This document shows, one piece after another, positions 23,533 through 31,422 of a stretch of DNA of 64,000 nt. A program made the translations under genes and the position numbers. Location: the NCBI GenBank assembly GCA_028710565.1, contig JAQTTV010000014.1, forward strand, positions 1-64,000. The letters are read 5' to 3'. Position 1 is the stretch's first letter. The number at the start of each line of letters is the position of its first letter. Source of the DNA: Gallionella sp. Lineage in GTDB: Bacteria > Pseudomonadota > Gammaproteobacteria > Burkholderiales > Gallionellaceae. The notes under the pieces were generated by a model. That model had not been told where the DNA came from. It ran no database searches and saw only the letters and a program-made list of their open reading frames with translations.

Positions 23533-23940
23533 ATGAAACTCACATTTAAACTCCTCACCGCATTCCTCATCGTCTCCATCTGCGAAGCACAAGCGGGTGA
23601 CATCGTTATCATTGGGAATCCCAACGTAGGCAAGCTTGATGCCGCAGGTGTGCAACGTCTCTATACAGGCAAGGCAATCGAGATGGAGGGTTCGCATATT
23701 ACCGCCGTGAATCTGACTTCTGGTTCCTTGCGGGATCGTTTCTTACGCCGTTTTTTAAACCAAGACGATAATAAATATATTGCTTACTGGACGGTACGCC
23801 GCTTCAGCGGTAAGGGCATTCCGCCGCAAGAATTATCCAACACGGCCGATGTCATTAACTTTGTCAAAAGCACCCCTGGGGGGATAGGTTATATAGATGA
23901 AAGTGAAATTAAACCAGGGATGAATGTGGTGGCGCGTTAA
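23533..23940 (+). CDS. small PstS-like periplasmic substrate-binding domain protein
   Basis: A 135-residue secreted protein (signal peptide ending CEAQAGD) made of a single lobe related to phosphate ABC-transporter binding proteins: DIVIIGNPNVGKLDAAGVQRLYTGKA at the start and the typical VINFVKSTPGGIGYI near the end. It is far shorter than PstS (about 340 residues), and no ABC subunits are nearby. Members of this short family usually accompany porins or two-component sensors and are thought to bind phosphate or related anions without transporting them. It follows the porin by 14 bases with a GGGAG ribosome site, so the two form an operon. Confidence 0.8.
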   Translation: MKLTFKLLTAFLIVSICEAQAGDIVIIGNPNVGKLDAAGVQRLYTGKAIEMEGSHITAVNLTSGSLRDRFLRRFLNQDDNKYIAYWTVRRFSGKGIPPQELSNTADVINFVKSTPGGIGYIDESEIKPGMNVVAR

Positions 23941-23988
23941 TCAGTCGTTGCGGCCAAGTTCTCGTCTATTTTTGATTAGTCACGAATG

Positions 23989-24025
23989 CGTAGGGTGGAT
24001 AAGCGTAGCGCATCCATCCTACCCA
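23989..24025. repeat. inverted repeat, family C-like (GTAGGGTGGAT type)
   Basis: CGTAGGGTGGATAAGCG is followed by the near complement CGCATCCATCCTACCC. It belongs to a widespread class of extragenic palindromes, and a related but different copy lies at 57131-57210. It lies in the 490-base gap after the PstS-like gene; apart from this and the next repeat, the gap (24166-24431) holds only AT-rich sequence without a recognisable gene. Confidence 0.6.
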
Positions 24026-24045
24026 CCAATGCTAACGAACCGACT

Positions 24046-24165
24046 CCTTCCCCCTAGCAGAGGGGGAGAGCGCAGCGAGGGGATATCTGGGATGGGGGTT
24101 GAAGGGTTGCATCAACTCGACAAATTCAACCCCCACCCTAACCCTCCCCCTGCTAGGGGGAGGGA
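24046..24165. repeat. palindromic dispersed repeat, family B (copy 1)
   Basis: CTTCCCCCTAGCAGAGGGGGAG at the left and CTCCCCCTGCTAGGGGGAGG at the right, about 100 bases apart, with ATGGGGGTTGAA pairing with TTCAACCCCCA inside. Each end is itself a hairpin. Short or variant copies (CCCTCTCCCGCTTGCGGGAGAGGG type) recur at 25681, 26358, 28741-28940 and 31348. Confidence 0.75.
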
Positions 24166-24431
24166 ATATGGCAAGTAGTAAGTGTTGTGTAGACTCCTGC
24201 TCGTTAGTATTGCGTCGCAGCGGTCAGTGAAGATTTGCTGACTGCATTTTTTCGCACTTGTTCGAGAACGATTTTAACTTCGCCTCCAGTGTTTTTAATG
24301 CCTAGACTATTTCATTTTGTTCGTAATAAATTGTGTAGATACTTATGCTACGCAGGCGAAAACAGGAGAAAAGTTAATTTGACTTGGGTGGTTGAATTTC
24401 CTATTCTTCCCATTTTTAAAGGAGCATCTGG

Positions 24432-25655
24432 ATGTCGACCCTCTCCCACTGGTCAATTTTTTCTACCTTACAACAAAAATTGTTTACAAAACTTAAAAAA
24501 TCAAGAAGTCTTGTTCGACGTCTCGTTGAGTATTGGCCAAAAAAGGAACTGCCACTACTCACGCCGCCATCAAAACAAAGCGACGATCACCTTCGTTTTC
24601 AAAATCCTAAAGAAGCACTGCTTTCTTGGAATTGCAAGCAAACGCAGTGGTGGTATTTTACGGGGCATTTGAAAGACACCAGTGGTCGTCGCTTTGGTTT
24701 TGAAGTCACTTTCTTTGAAAGAAGAACAAATTGGGATTACATTGTTTTCTTTCCATCCCATATTGTTCGTCCACGGTTATTTGTAGCCCATTTCGCGATT
24801 TCTGATTTTGAACACAAGGATGAGGCTAAGCGGTTCCGCTACTGGGATAGAGGCGGTTATTTAGAGAATACAGGCTTTGCATCCGACGAGGTTTTTCATG
24901 TCGAGGTGGGTGGCTGGTCTGCCTTTAAACATAAAGCGGGCGATATTCATGTCAATGCAGCAGCTGAGGACAACTCCCTGGCTCTGACTTTTCAACCCAT
25001 AAAAGAACTAGTCTATCACTGCGATGGCGGCTATTCACAAAGATCCTCCGACCCAGAAATTGCTTCTTACTACTGTGCTCACACGCGCCTAAAAACCGAA
25101 GGTCGAATCGTCGTTGACGGTAAGGTTTTTGAAGTCGAGGGACTGTCTTGGATGGATCATGAAAAAATGCAGGCTGATACCACAAGATTTGAAAATGGCT
25201 GGATATGGTATTCCATACAGCTGGATTCGGGGGATGATTTGATGATGTATTTCCTGAAAGATAAACAGGGAAAAGTGGATCCTGTATTTTCTGCGGGTAC
25301 CTGGGTCAGTAAGGCAGGTGAAATCACACATATCATATTTGATGATGTGGAACGACAAATATTAAGTCATTGGACTTCTCCTGCAAGTGGCGGTAAATAT
25401 CCCGTGCATTCCAAGCTGGCAATACAGAAGTTAGATCTGGAATTGGAAGTTATTCCGCTACTTAACCAATCAGAACTCGACATCACCCGATCTTCATTTG
25501 TGGCGTATTGGGAAGGTGCGATGGAAATTAAAGGAACACTGGCTGGAAAAGCGGTCACAGGGCAAGGCTACTTAGAATTGGTTGGATATGACACACGGCG
25601 AGGGTCAAAACTGCTGCATTTTCTATTCGCACCAGAACCTCATCGACTGGGATAG
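24432..25655 (+). CDS. CrtC/AttH-like lipocalin-fold protein
   Basis: A 407-residue protein related to the hydroxyneurosporene synthase (CrtC)/AttH family. It has the E/Q-WWYFTGHL motif at about residue 72, a following strand rich in aromatic residues, and the second conserved block GLSWMDHEKM...WIWYSIQLDSGDDLMMYFL in the middle. The end 'GQGYLELVGY' also fits. CrtC hydrates carotenoids, but most members outside phototrophs lie next to ABC transporters and have no known reaction. No carotenoid genes are seen here. The ATG at 24432 has AAGGAG seven bases upstream. Base composition is AT-richer than the flanking operons, and the gene sits between repeat clusters, so it may have been acquired. 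Confidence 0.8.
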   Translation: MSTLSHWSIFSTLQQKLFTKLKKSRSLVRRLVEYWPKKELPLLTPPSKQSDDHLRFQNPKEALLSWNCKQTQWWYFTGHLKDTSGRRFGFEVTFFERRTNWDYIVFFPSHIVRPRLFVAHFAISDFEHKDEAKRFRYWDRGGYLENTGFASDEVFHVEVGGWSAFKHKAGDIHVNAAAEDNSLALTFQPIKELVYHCDGGYSQRSSDPEIASYYCAHTRLKTEGRIVVDGKVFEVEGLSWMDHEKMQADTTRFENGWIWYSIQLDSGDDLMMYFLKDKQGKVDPVFSAGTWVSKAGEITHIIFDDVERQILSHWTSPASGGKYPVHSKLAIQKLDLELEVIPLLNQSELDITRSSFVAYWEGAMEIKGTLAGKAVTGQGYLELVGYDTRRGSKLLHFLFAPEPHRLG

Positions 25656-25680
25656 ACTCTATTTTCCTCACTACGTGTTC

Positions 25681-25704
25681 CCCTCTCCCGCTTGCGGGAG
25701 AGGG
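25681..25704 (+). repeat. short perfect palindrome, family B (copy 2)
   Basis: CCCTCTCCCGC and GCGGGAGAGGG form an 11-base stem with a TT loop, 25 bases after the CrtC-like stop codon. It may also serve as a terminator, although no T-tract follows. Confidence 0.75.
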
Positions 25705-25768
25705 ATTCGCTTGTTGATCCATCCAATTCGGACTAACATTAGCCCCTGTTTTTTAATTGAGGTATGTC

Positions 25769-26011
25769 ATGCAAACCGTGAATATCCATGAAGCAAAAAC
25801 CCATTTTTCCCGATTTGTCGATCAAGCGGAGGCGGGCGAGGAGATTGTGATTGCGCGGGCGGGCAAGCCTGTGGCGCGTTTGGTCGCATTGGTCAATGCT
25901 ACCAAACCGTTGCGTCAATTGGGCTTGGGTGCGCGGCGTTTTACTTTTCCTGAGTATTTTGATGATTTTGCGACGACTGAAATCAGCGAAATGTTTGAGC
26001 AGAACAAATGA
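25769..26011 (+). CDS. Phd/YefM-family antitoxin
   Basis: An 80-residue type II antitoxin starting MQTVNIHEAKTHFSRFVDQAEAG, with the classic 'VIARAGKPVARLVAL' segment that forms the dimeric DNA-binding fold. The C-terminal 'RRFTFPEYFDDFATTEISEMFEQ' is the flexible toxin-neutralising tail. ATG at 25769 is preferred (GAGG seven bases upstream) to an upstream TTG. Its stop overlaps the start of a PIN-domain toxin frame (ATGA), but the toxin is broken, so the antitoxin appears to be an orphan. Confidence 0.92.
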   Translation: MQTVNIHEAKTHFSRFVDQAEAGEEIVIARAGKPVARLVALVNATKPLRQLGLGARRFTFPEYFDDFATTEISEMFEQNK

Positions 26012-26336
26012 TGACGGCTCACGTTTATTTACTGGACACTAACGTGTTGTTAGCGCTGCCAGTATTTGGGAAGTAGCGATTAAACGCTCATTAAATCGTG
26101 TTCATTTTGATTTTAATCCTCAAGATACTCATCAGCTTGCTCTTGAAACGGGCTTGACTGAGCTGCCTGTAAAAGGGGAGGATTGTTATCCCTTGGCGGA
26201 TTTGCCTTGGCATCACCGTGACCCGTTTGACCGTTTGCTCATCGCGCAAGCTCAGTCATTACCCGCCTATTTACTGACCACCGACGGTGTGTTGCGCCAA
26301 TATACCGAGCTGGTGGTGCATCTGACTTTGAAATAG
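26008..26336 (+). pseudogene. broken PIN-domain (VapC-like) toxin
   Basis: The frame starts ATG 26008 as MMTAHVYLLDTNVLLAL, containing the first catalytic Asp of PIN nucleases, but reaches TAG at 26076. The rest of the toxin continues in another frame from about 26056 (AASIWEVAIKRSLNRVHF) to TAG at 26336, including LADLPWHHRDPFDRLLIAQA and LTTDGVLRQY with the later acidic residues. Intact homologues have about 30 extra codons between the two parts, so a deletion of roughly 90-110 bases, not a multiple of three, removed that segment and shifted the frame. No active toxin should be made. Confidence 0.85.
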
Positions 26337-26357
26337 GGACGCGCAAATTCAGCTACG

Positions 26358-26433
26358 CTCCCCTCGCTTGCGGGAGAGTAACGCAAATTCCCTCGCCCGC
26401 TTGCGGGAGAGGGCTAGGGAGAGGGTGAATTTT
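26358..26433. repeat. palindromic dispersed repeat, family B (copy 3)
   Basis: Two CTCGC(CCG)CTTGCGGGAGAG hairpins in tandem followed by GGGCTAGGGAGAGGGTGAA. The right part overlaps the 3' end of the glycosyltransferase gene: its last codons, TCA-CCC-TCT-CCC-TAG on the minus strand, are repeat sequence. Confidence 0.75.
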
Positions 26434-27691
26434 TCCACACCTCGCTAGCCTCTTCAATCAGTCTCACGGCATTTAATACGCCTTGTGTGTTTGACATCGA
26501 CTGTTTAGCTTGCTGGGCGCGCTTCGTCATATCAGAGGAAGCCAAAACCGTTTTAATTCGTTCGACAAGTTTTTCAGCGGTAGCACGTTTAATCGCTAAT
26601 GGCGCAGCGGCTAAACCCGCGCGTTGTAATTGAGCACCCCAAAATAATTGTTCGTGCATAGAATATATGACGATGGAGGGGCAGCCACTTTGCGTGACAA
26701 CATGAGATGTACCTGCGCCGCCATGATGAACCACTGCCGCACAGTGTTGAAATAAGGGGGGATAGGGATGTCGTCCGATAAAAAACACATTATTTTGTTG
26801 CGTATCGGCGGGGTAATTATCAGAGCTGGTTTGAATAATGGCACGACAACCTGCTAACTGTGCGGCTTGGATAAATAACGCCATGCTCCATTCTGGAACG
26901 GATTGTTGTCCACTGCCTAAAGTCATGTAAATCGGTTTTTCACCTTGCGCTAAAAAAGTCTGCAACGCAGTAGAGGGTTGCCAGTGTTCAGTACGTTCGG
27001 GCAAATTCACAAATCCACATAATTGATGAACTGCTTGCCATTCATGGCTCACGGGGCAGAGCAAGGGATCGACGATCACGAGATTTAATAAATCTGATCT
27101 AAGCAAACTATCAAAGATGTATTTAAAATCAGGCATGCCCGCAGCAAACCATAAACGACCTAAGCGTTTTTTCAATACCCAATCCAAGCCACTATTCAGT
27201 ACTCGCCATTGCCAACGATTGAGCGAGCCTCCTAAGTTGGGCAAAAGAAACGGCGGAGAAGTATTTGTTGGAATTAGCATGTGGCAATACATGACGCTGA
27301 TATGTGGTTTGTGGTGTTTTATTGCGGCGAGTTTTAAGTGATACAAAAATTGGTGACCGATAAGCAAATCATGTTCGGCGGCTAACTGCGTAGCGGCTTG
27401 ATACATTTCTTGTTCATAAGGAAAAAAACTCGACTCTAGCAAGACAATTAACCATTGCGGGGTAGTCATGCGAGAAGTCCGCTTGGCAAAATCCTGCATA
27501 TCAAAATCAATCTGTGCGGGGATTTGCCTATAACGAATCCCTAAGCTTTCACAGGTTTCCTGATAGCTACGGTTATCAATACTGCTCACGACTAAGGTGA
27601 CCTGATGACCTGCTTGGATCAAGCCATCGGCTAATGCGATAAAGGGCATAATGTCGCCCGTTGAACCCCAAGTTTGTATGCCAATTTTCAT
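26414..27691 (-). CDS. UGT/MGT-type glycosyltransferase (GT1 family)
   Basis: A 425-residue GT-B-fold nucleotide-sugar glycosyltransferase that transfers sugars to lipids, sterols or small natural products in characterised relatives. The N-terminal MKIGIQTWGSTGDIMPFIALADGL loop binds the acceptor side. The C-terminal donor site is seen in YMTLGSGQQSVPEW and the signature HHGGAGTSHVVTQSGCPSIV, with 'HEQLFWGAQLQRAGLA' after it. Its C-terminus (NSPSP) is encoded by a dispersed repeat, so the original stop may have been replaced. There are no biosynthetic neighbours, so the acceptor is unknown. Confidence 0.9.
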   Translation of the reverse strand: MKIGIQTWGSTGDIMPFIALADGLIQAGHQVTLVVSSIDNRSYQETCESLGIRYRQIPAQIDFDMQDFAKRTSRMTTPQWLIVLLESSFFPYEQEMYQAATQLAAEHDLLIGHQFLYHLKLAAIKHHKPHISVMYCHMLIPTNTSPPFLLPNLGGSLNRWQWRVLNSGLDWVLKKRLGRLWFAAGMPDFKYIFDSLLRSDLLNLVIVDPLLCPVSHEWQAVHQLCGFVNLPERTEHWQPSTALQTFLAQGEKPIYMTLGSGQQSVPEWSMALFIQAAQLAGCRAIIQTSSDNYPADTQQNNVFFIGRHPYPPLFQHCAAVVHHGGAGTSHVVTQSGCPSIVIYSMHEQLFWGAQLQRAGLAAAPLAIKRATAEKLVERIKTVLASSDMTKRAQQAKQSMSNTQGVLNAVRLIEEASEVWKNSPSP

Positions 27692-27759
27692 ATTTAGTCT
27701 CGAAATTCAGTGGGTTAAATTGATGTAAAAAAAGTCATGCGTTTTATAATAAGAATGGA

Positions 27760-27878
27760 CTGATTAAATCCATTCGCCCTGAGCCTGTCGAAGGGGTGAT
27801 ATATTTAATACCTTGATTTAATTAAATATTACATTTATGGTTCGACAGGCTCGCTACGAATAGAATATTTAAATAGCG
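27760..27878. repeat. palindromic dispersed repeat, family A (copy 4)
   Basis: CTGATTAAATCCATTCGCCC at the left and GGTTCGACAGGCTCGCTACG then AATAGAATATTTAAATAGCG at the right. The central part is AT-rich and itself self-complementary (TTTAATAC...ATTAAATA). The rest of the 357-base gap between the glycosyltransferase start and the radical SAM stop (27879-28048) shows no recognisable gene or repeat. Confidence 0.75.
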
Positions 27879-28048
27879 TTTCTATAAGTGTTGAGTATAG
27901 CTTCAAAAAATGGAATATGCCCAATCGCACTCGGCTTGAGGTTCAAGTTTCAGCTGGCGATATAGGCATAATTGCTTATTTATAGCTCGGATCGAAGCCC
28001 GACTTGCACGCTTGTGCTGCAATCCCCTTAAGATGGATATTGAACGAT

Positions 28049-28714
28049 TCACCTTCGCCAAGACACCTCGCCCAATGTCAGTCCACGTGATTGGCATAAG
28101 GTTTCCAATGCCGCCATATCTCCCCTACTGGGAATGCCTATCATCCAAACTTTGCCGCCTTCGACGCTCATTTGCATTTGCTTGCCGTATTGCTCTAGCG
28201 GCACGTCAAGATAGGGCGCGTATCGGGTTTTACCGCGTTCGCTTAAGGGGATGAGACTTTGATTGGCTGAACCACACCAAACTGTCGTAGGGGGGAGATT
28301 TTCAATATAAGGTTCAGGAATCACAGCATCCAATAAGTTGAGTATCGCGCTGTGTTTGGCTTGCAAAGTGCGCAAGGGGTAGCCGCTGTAGCTCAATATA
28401 TCAAAATCGAGACCACTGGCTTTGCGCCATGCGTGCAAGCTCGTCAGAAAAGCCCGTAAGCCGAGCGGCTGGTCAAATGGCTCGCCCCCGCTAATGGTAA
28501 TCCCGTCGCAACCGTCTTTTGCCCGTTCGCGACACCAAGCGAGCACCTCGGCAATGCGCATGGCGCGCTTGGGATCGGGTGTCCATGTATCCATCGACAC
28601 GCACTGCTTGCAATGGATGGAACAGCCCTGCACCCAAATCCCAATGCGTCGCCCATGACCTAGCACGGTCACAGGGTAATGGGCTTTGTTGATTTGTAGG
28701 GTAGGGGATTTCAT
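28049..28714 (-). CDS. NrdG-like radical SAM activating enzyme
   Basis: A 221-residue minimal radical SAM protein. Cys31-x3-Cys35-x2-Cys38 in QGCSIHCKQC ligates the 4Fe-4S cluster, TISGGEPFDQP at 74-83 binds SAM, and the overall length fits the 4Fe-4S single-domain/NrdG type that makes glycyl radicals or modifies peptides. No glycyl-radical enzyme (NrdD or PFL) is next to it. Instead it is last in an operon with a ClpB-like AAA+ ATPase, an ankyrin protein and a coiled-coil protein. A role in modifying one of these is therefore the main hypothesis (inference). It is separated from the ATPase gene by 269 bases full of family-B repeats. Confidence 0.88.
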   Translation of the reverse strand: MKSPTLQINKAHYPVTVLGHGRRIGIWVQGCSIHCKQCVSMDTWTPDPKRAMRIAEVLAWCRERAKDGCDGITISGGEPFDQPLGLRAFLTSLHAWRKASGLDFDILSYSGYPLRTLQAKHSAILNLLDAVIPEPYIENLPPTTVWCGSANQSLIPLSERGKTRYAPYLDVPLEQYGKQMQMSVEGGKVWMIGIPSRGDMAALETLCQSRGLTLGEVSWRR

Positions 28715-28740
28715 TTTTGAGACTCACTGTAGAGAAGGAA

Positions 28741-28940
28741 TTCCCTCTCCCGCCAGCGGGAGAGGGTTTCAGACTCCCCTCGCCCACTTGTGGGAGAAGG
28801 GGTAGGGGGAGAGGGTGCGCAGAAGGCGCGAATTACATCCAAACAAGGGTACGTGCGACACGCCCCTATAAATATGAAACATGTTGTTTTTAAATGAAAT
28901 TCTACCCACACCCTAACCCTCCCCCTGCTAGGGGGAGGGA
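28741..28940. repeat. cluster of family-B palindromes
   Basis: Three hairpins: TCCCTCTCCCGCCAGCGGGA at 28742, CTCGCCCACTTGTGGGAGAAGGGG at about 28779, and ACCCTCCCCCTGCTAGGGGG at 28916. Together they fill the 269-base gap between the ATPase and radical SAM genes. The sequence GTTGTGTAGATACC that follows the last one resembles the sequence after copy 1 near 24182. Confidence 0.7.
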
Positions 28941-28983
28941 ACAAAGTTGTGTAGATACCAATGATTAGGGAGAGGGGAGTTAT

Positions 28984-30843
28984 TTAGCCCAGCTCCAACG
29001 TGACGATACGGTTCGCGCCTTCCACAACTTTGCGCACGGTAAGCGTGTTTTTGTCACTTAAGTCCATCGAAAACAGCGCGCGACCCAAGGGGTTGATAAA
29101 GCTTGATTCCACTTGATTGCCGATGCCGCGCCCGCCATTGGTCAAGTCACGCGTACACAGTTTGAGCAAATCTTGCCAAGATTCTTGGGTGAAATTCAAG
29201 GTGATGCGATGTTCTTCTTTCACGCGGTTGATGACGTTTTGCAACATCCCTTTCAAAATCTGTTCGGCGATGGCGGCGGAAATGAAATTGAACACCACGA
29301 TGTTGTCACCGATACGATTGAGAATTTCAGGGCGGGACAATTTGAATTTGAAATAATCTTGTATCGCCCCGCGCACGCGGCTTTCGACCACATCATAGGG
29401 GTCGCCATGCTGGACGTTTTGGGTGCGTTGACCATGTTCATTTTCGACATAAATCCCCAAGTTAGAGGTAAAGACGATCACTGCTTCGGAGAAATACGCC
29501 GTGTCGCCACGCCCATCGGTTAAGCGTCCATCTTCCAGAATTTGCAAGAATTTATCCAAAATGCGCGGATGGGCTTTTTCGATTTCATCGAACAAAATCA
29601 CGCTAAAGGGTTTTTCGCGCACGGCATTAGTCAGTTCACCGCCCGCGTCATAGCCCACATAACCTGGTGGCGCGCCCAGCAAGCGTGCGCTGCTGTGTTC
29701 CTCGGCAAATTCACTCATATCAAAACGCAGATAGGCGCGTTCATTGCCGAAAATCAGTTGGGTGAGCGACTTCGCTAACTCGGTTTTACCTACGCCTGTT
29801 GGTCCTGCAAAAAACAGCACACCGCGAGGGCGATTATCCGAAGAACGGGCTTGCGCCCCCGTCAGACCCATCACGGAGCGCATCAGAATATCTAAGGTTT
29901 TGGTGATGGCTTGCGGCTGACCTTTGACCCGACTTTCAATCACGCTATGCGCAGTGGCGATACGCTCGCGCATATAGGATTTTTTCCACGGGTTATCGAC
30001 GATGCCCACTTTGAAGCATTGCACCGCTTCATCAATATCGAGATAACTCATGTTTTTACGGCGAGCCAATTGGGCAATATCCCCCATTGCCATCAGCCAC
30101 AGACCTTCGGTAAGGTCTGCAAAACGACTGCAAAATTTGGCTTTCCCTGCCGCATCACTCTGTGCATAGCCCTCGAATAACTTGCCCAAAATATCCGCTG
30201 CGGCGGTTCGGGTTTCATAGTCAGGATTGGAAACGGACAGTGGTGCGATACGTGCACTGTCTAAAGTGAGCCAAGAAGGAATGTCTTGTGGACGATTTAA
30301 CAGCCATATCACAGGATTAAAGCGCGCTACACCAGGTACATCGCTGGCTTCCAATCCTTTGGGAATGATGGGCGTGGAGGTGGCCGCCAACCGCTCGGTT
30401 GAAACAAAGAAGCGATGTTCTGCCTGATCTAAATGCTCAGCCTGTCTCACCAAGCGCGAAGCAAAATCGACCACAATGGCGCAGCGCACCTCGCGCATTT
30501 CCGCCACACGGCGCATCAGCGTCGCCAAGTTTTCCAGACTCGTGGGCATCGCGCCGTCTTGTAACTTGAGGTCAAATAACTTGGTGGCGAGCTCAATCAC
30601 GTCAGGTTCGTTGGGGTAGGGGCGTATACCTTCGATGGGGTCATACACCAACATCAGCCGATAATCCAAGTCATGCAAGGTGTTCCACAGGCAACGTAGC
30701 AGCGGCACAAGGGTGTGTTTGTCATGCATGCTGACAATAAAATTGTCTCGAATATTGCCCGAAATCACGAACTGCGAGCGTATCGACAACAATCGTTCTA
30801 AATCCAATGCCCAGCGCGGCGACATATCGGCTAGCTTTTCCAT
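28984..30843 (-). CDS. ClpB/ClpA-like AAA+ ATPase with a degenerate first ATPase domain
   Basis: 619 residues. The N-terminal half (about 1-290) looks like an AAA module without a Walker A loop (SGNIRDNF in its place) but with a Walker-B-like CAIVVDFAS at 121-129. The C-terminal half is a Clp/Hsp100 D2 module: Walker A GPTGVGKT 347-354, pore loop GYVGYD 394-399, Walker B ILFDEIEK 416-423, sensor 1 FTSNLG at 458-463, and a sensor-2-like GGRGIGNQVE near the end. There is no ClpP-binding IGF loop or ClpB middle domain that I can see. It probably remodels a partner protein by threading, with the coiled-coil, ankyrin and radical SAM products of the same operon as candidate partners. Confidence 0.88.
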   Translation of the reverse strand: MEKLADMSPRWALDLERLLSIRSQFVISGNIRDNFIVSMHDKHTLVPLLRCLWNTLHDLDYRLMLVYDPIEGIRPYPNEPDVIELATKLFDLKLQDGAMPTSLENLATLMRRVAEMREVRCAIVVDFASRLVRQAEHLDQAEHRFFVSTERLAATSTPIIPKGLEASDVPGVARFNPVIWLLNRPQDIPSWLTLDSARIAPLSVSNPDYETRTAAADILGKLFEGYAQSDAAGKAKFCSRFADLTEGLWLMAMGDIAQLARRKNMSYLDIDEAVQCFKVGIVDNPWKKSYMRERIATAHSVIESRVKGQPQAITKTLDILMRSVMGLTGAQARSSDNRPRGVLFFAGPTGVGKTELAKSLTQLIFGNERAYLRFDMSEFAEEHSSARLLGAPPGYVGYDAGGELTNAVREKPFSVILFDEIEKAHPRILDKFLQILEDGRLTDGRGDTAYFSEAVIVFTSNLGIYVENEHGQRTQNVQHGDPYDVVESRVRGAIQDYFKFKLSRPEILNRIGDNIVVFNFISAAIAEQILKGMLQNVINRVKEEHRITLNFTQESWQDLLKLCTRDLTNGGRGIGNQVESSFINPLGRALFSMDLSDKNTLTVRKVVEGANRIVTLELG

Positions 30844-30866
30844 TTGTATAACCTCGTTTGGGAGAA

Positions 30867-31325
30867 TTACATTTTCGCGCCATGCGCAATCAGTAAGGAG
30901 ATGACTTCAGGGTTTGGGGCACCAGAGTAGCTGGCTTCACGCAAAGGAGTCCAACCGTCGGCACTGACCAGATTCACTTCCGCTCCTCTTGCCAGTAAAA
31001 GTTCAGCAACCTCCTTTTGCCCAGCCATCGCAGCACCATGTAGGGCAGTATCTTTGCTGTCGCCACTCGCATTGATATTCGCACCATGGTCAAGCAAGTC
31101 TTTGGCAATGGCGGTGTAGCCACGATAAGCGGCAAAGTACAAGGCAGCATTGCCACGCCTATCGTGTGAATTGGCATCGACTTTTTTGACCAATAGGCTA
31201 TGAACCTTGGTTTGGTCTCCCGCTTCCACCGCGTGTAACAATTCATCGCCCGCTGGTGTGCCTTGAAAAGATTTGAAGGTCAGCAAAAGAATCACGGCTG
31301 CGATGATGGGAAGTATAATTTTCAT
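30867..31325 (-). CDS. membrane-anchored or secreted ankyrin-repeat protein
   Basis: A 152-residue protein with one N-terminal hydrophobic segment (IILPIIAAVILLLTF), a signal anchor or signal peptide without a clear cleavage site, followed by about four ankyrin repeats (GDELLHAVEAGDQTKVHSLL, GNAALYFAAYRGYTAIAKDL, DTALHGAAMAGQKEVAELLL, GWTPLREASYSGAPNPEVIS). It most likely binds a protein partner at the periplasmic face. AAGGAAATCTT precedes the ATG. It starts 97 bases after the coiled-coil gene and ends 23 bases before the ATPase gene, so it belongs to the same operon. Confidence 0.88.
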   Translation of the reverse strand: MKIILPIIAAVILLLTFKSFQGTPAGDELLHAVEAGDQTKVHSLLVKKVDANSHDRRGNAALYFAAYRGYTAIAKDLLDHGANINASGDSKDTALHGAAMAGQKEVAELLLARGAEVNLVSADGWTPLREASYSGAPNPEVISLLIAHGAKM

Positions 31326-31347
31326 AAGATTTCCTTTGTTGAGTCAT

Positions 31348-31410
31348 TCCCTCTCCCCCTGCCCCTCTCCCACAAGTGGGCGAGGGGAGTTAGCGCGATA
31401 AGGGGGTGAA
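31348..31410. repeat. palindromic dispersed repeat, family B (copy 5)
   Basis: TCCCTCTCCCCCTGCCCCTC followed by CCACAAGTGGGCGAGGGGAG, able to fold. It lies between the coiled-coil and ankyrin genes of the four-gene operon. Confidence 0.65.
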
Positions 31411-31422
31411 TGTTTTCGCTCT

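Noticed and set aside
24235..24672. 145-codon frame overlapping the start of the CrtC/AttH-like gene
   Set aside because: It overlaps the better supported frame that has a strong ribosome site and a family motif; likely chance.
27903..28097. 64-codon minus-strand frame overlapping the 3' end of the radical SAM gene
   Set aside because: Mostly in unassigned DNA after the gene, no ribosome site, no recognisable sequence.
28049..28714. Calling the radical SAM gene nrdG
   Set aside because: No nrdD is nearby and the operon partners are unrelated to ribonucleotide reduction, so only 'NrdG-like' is supported.
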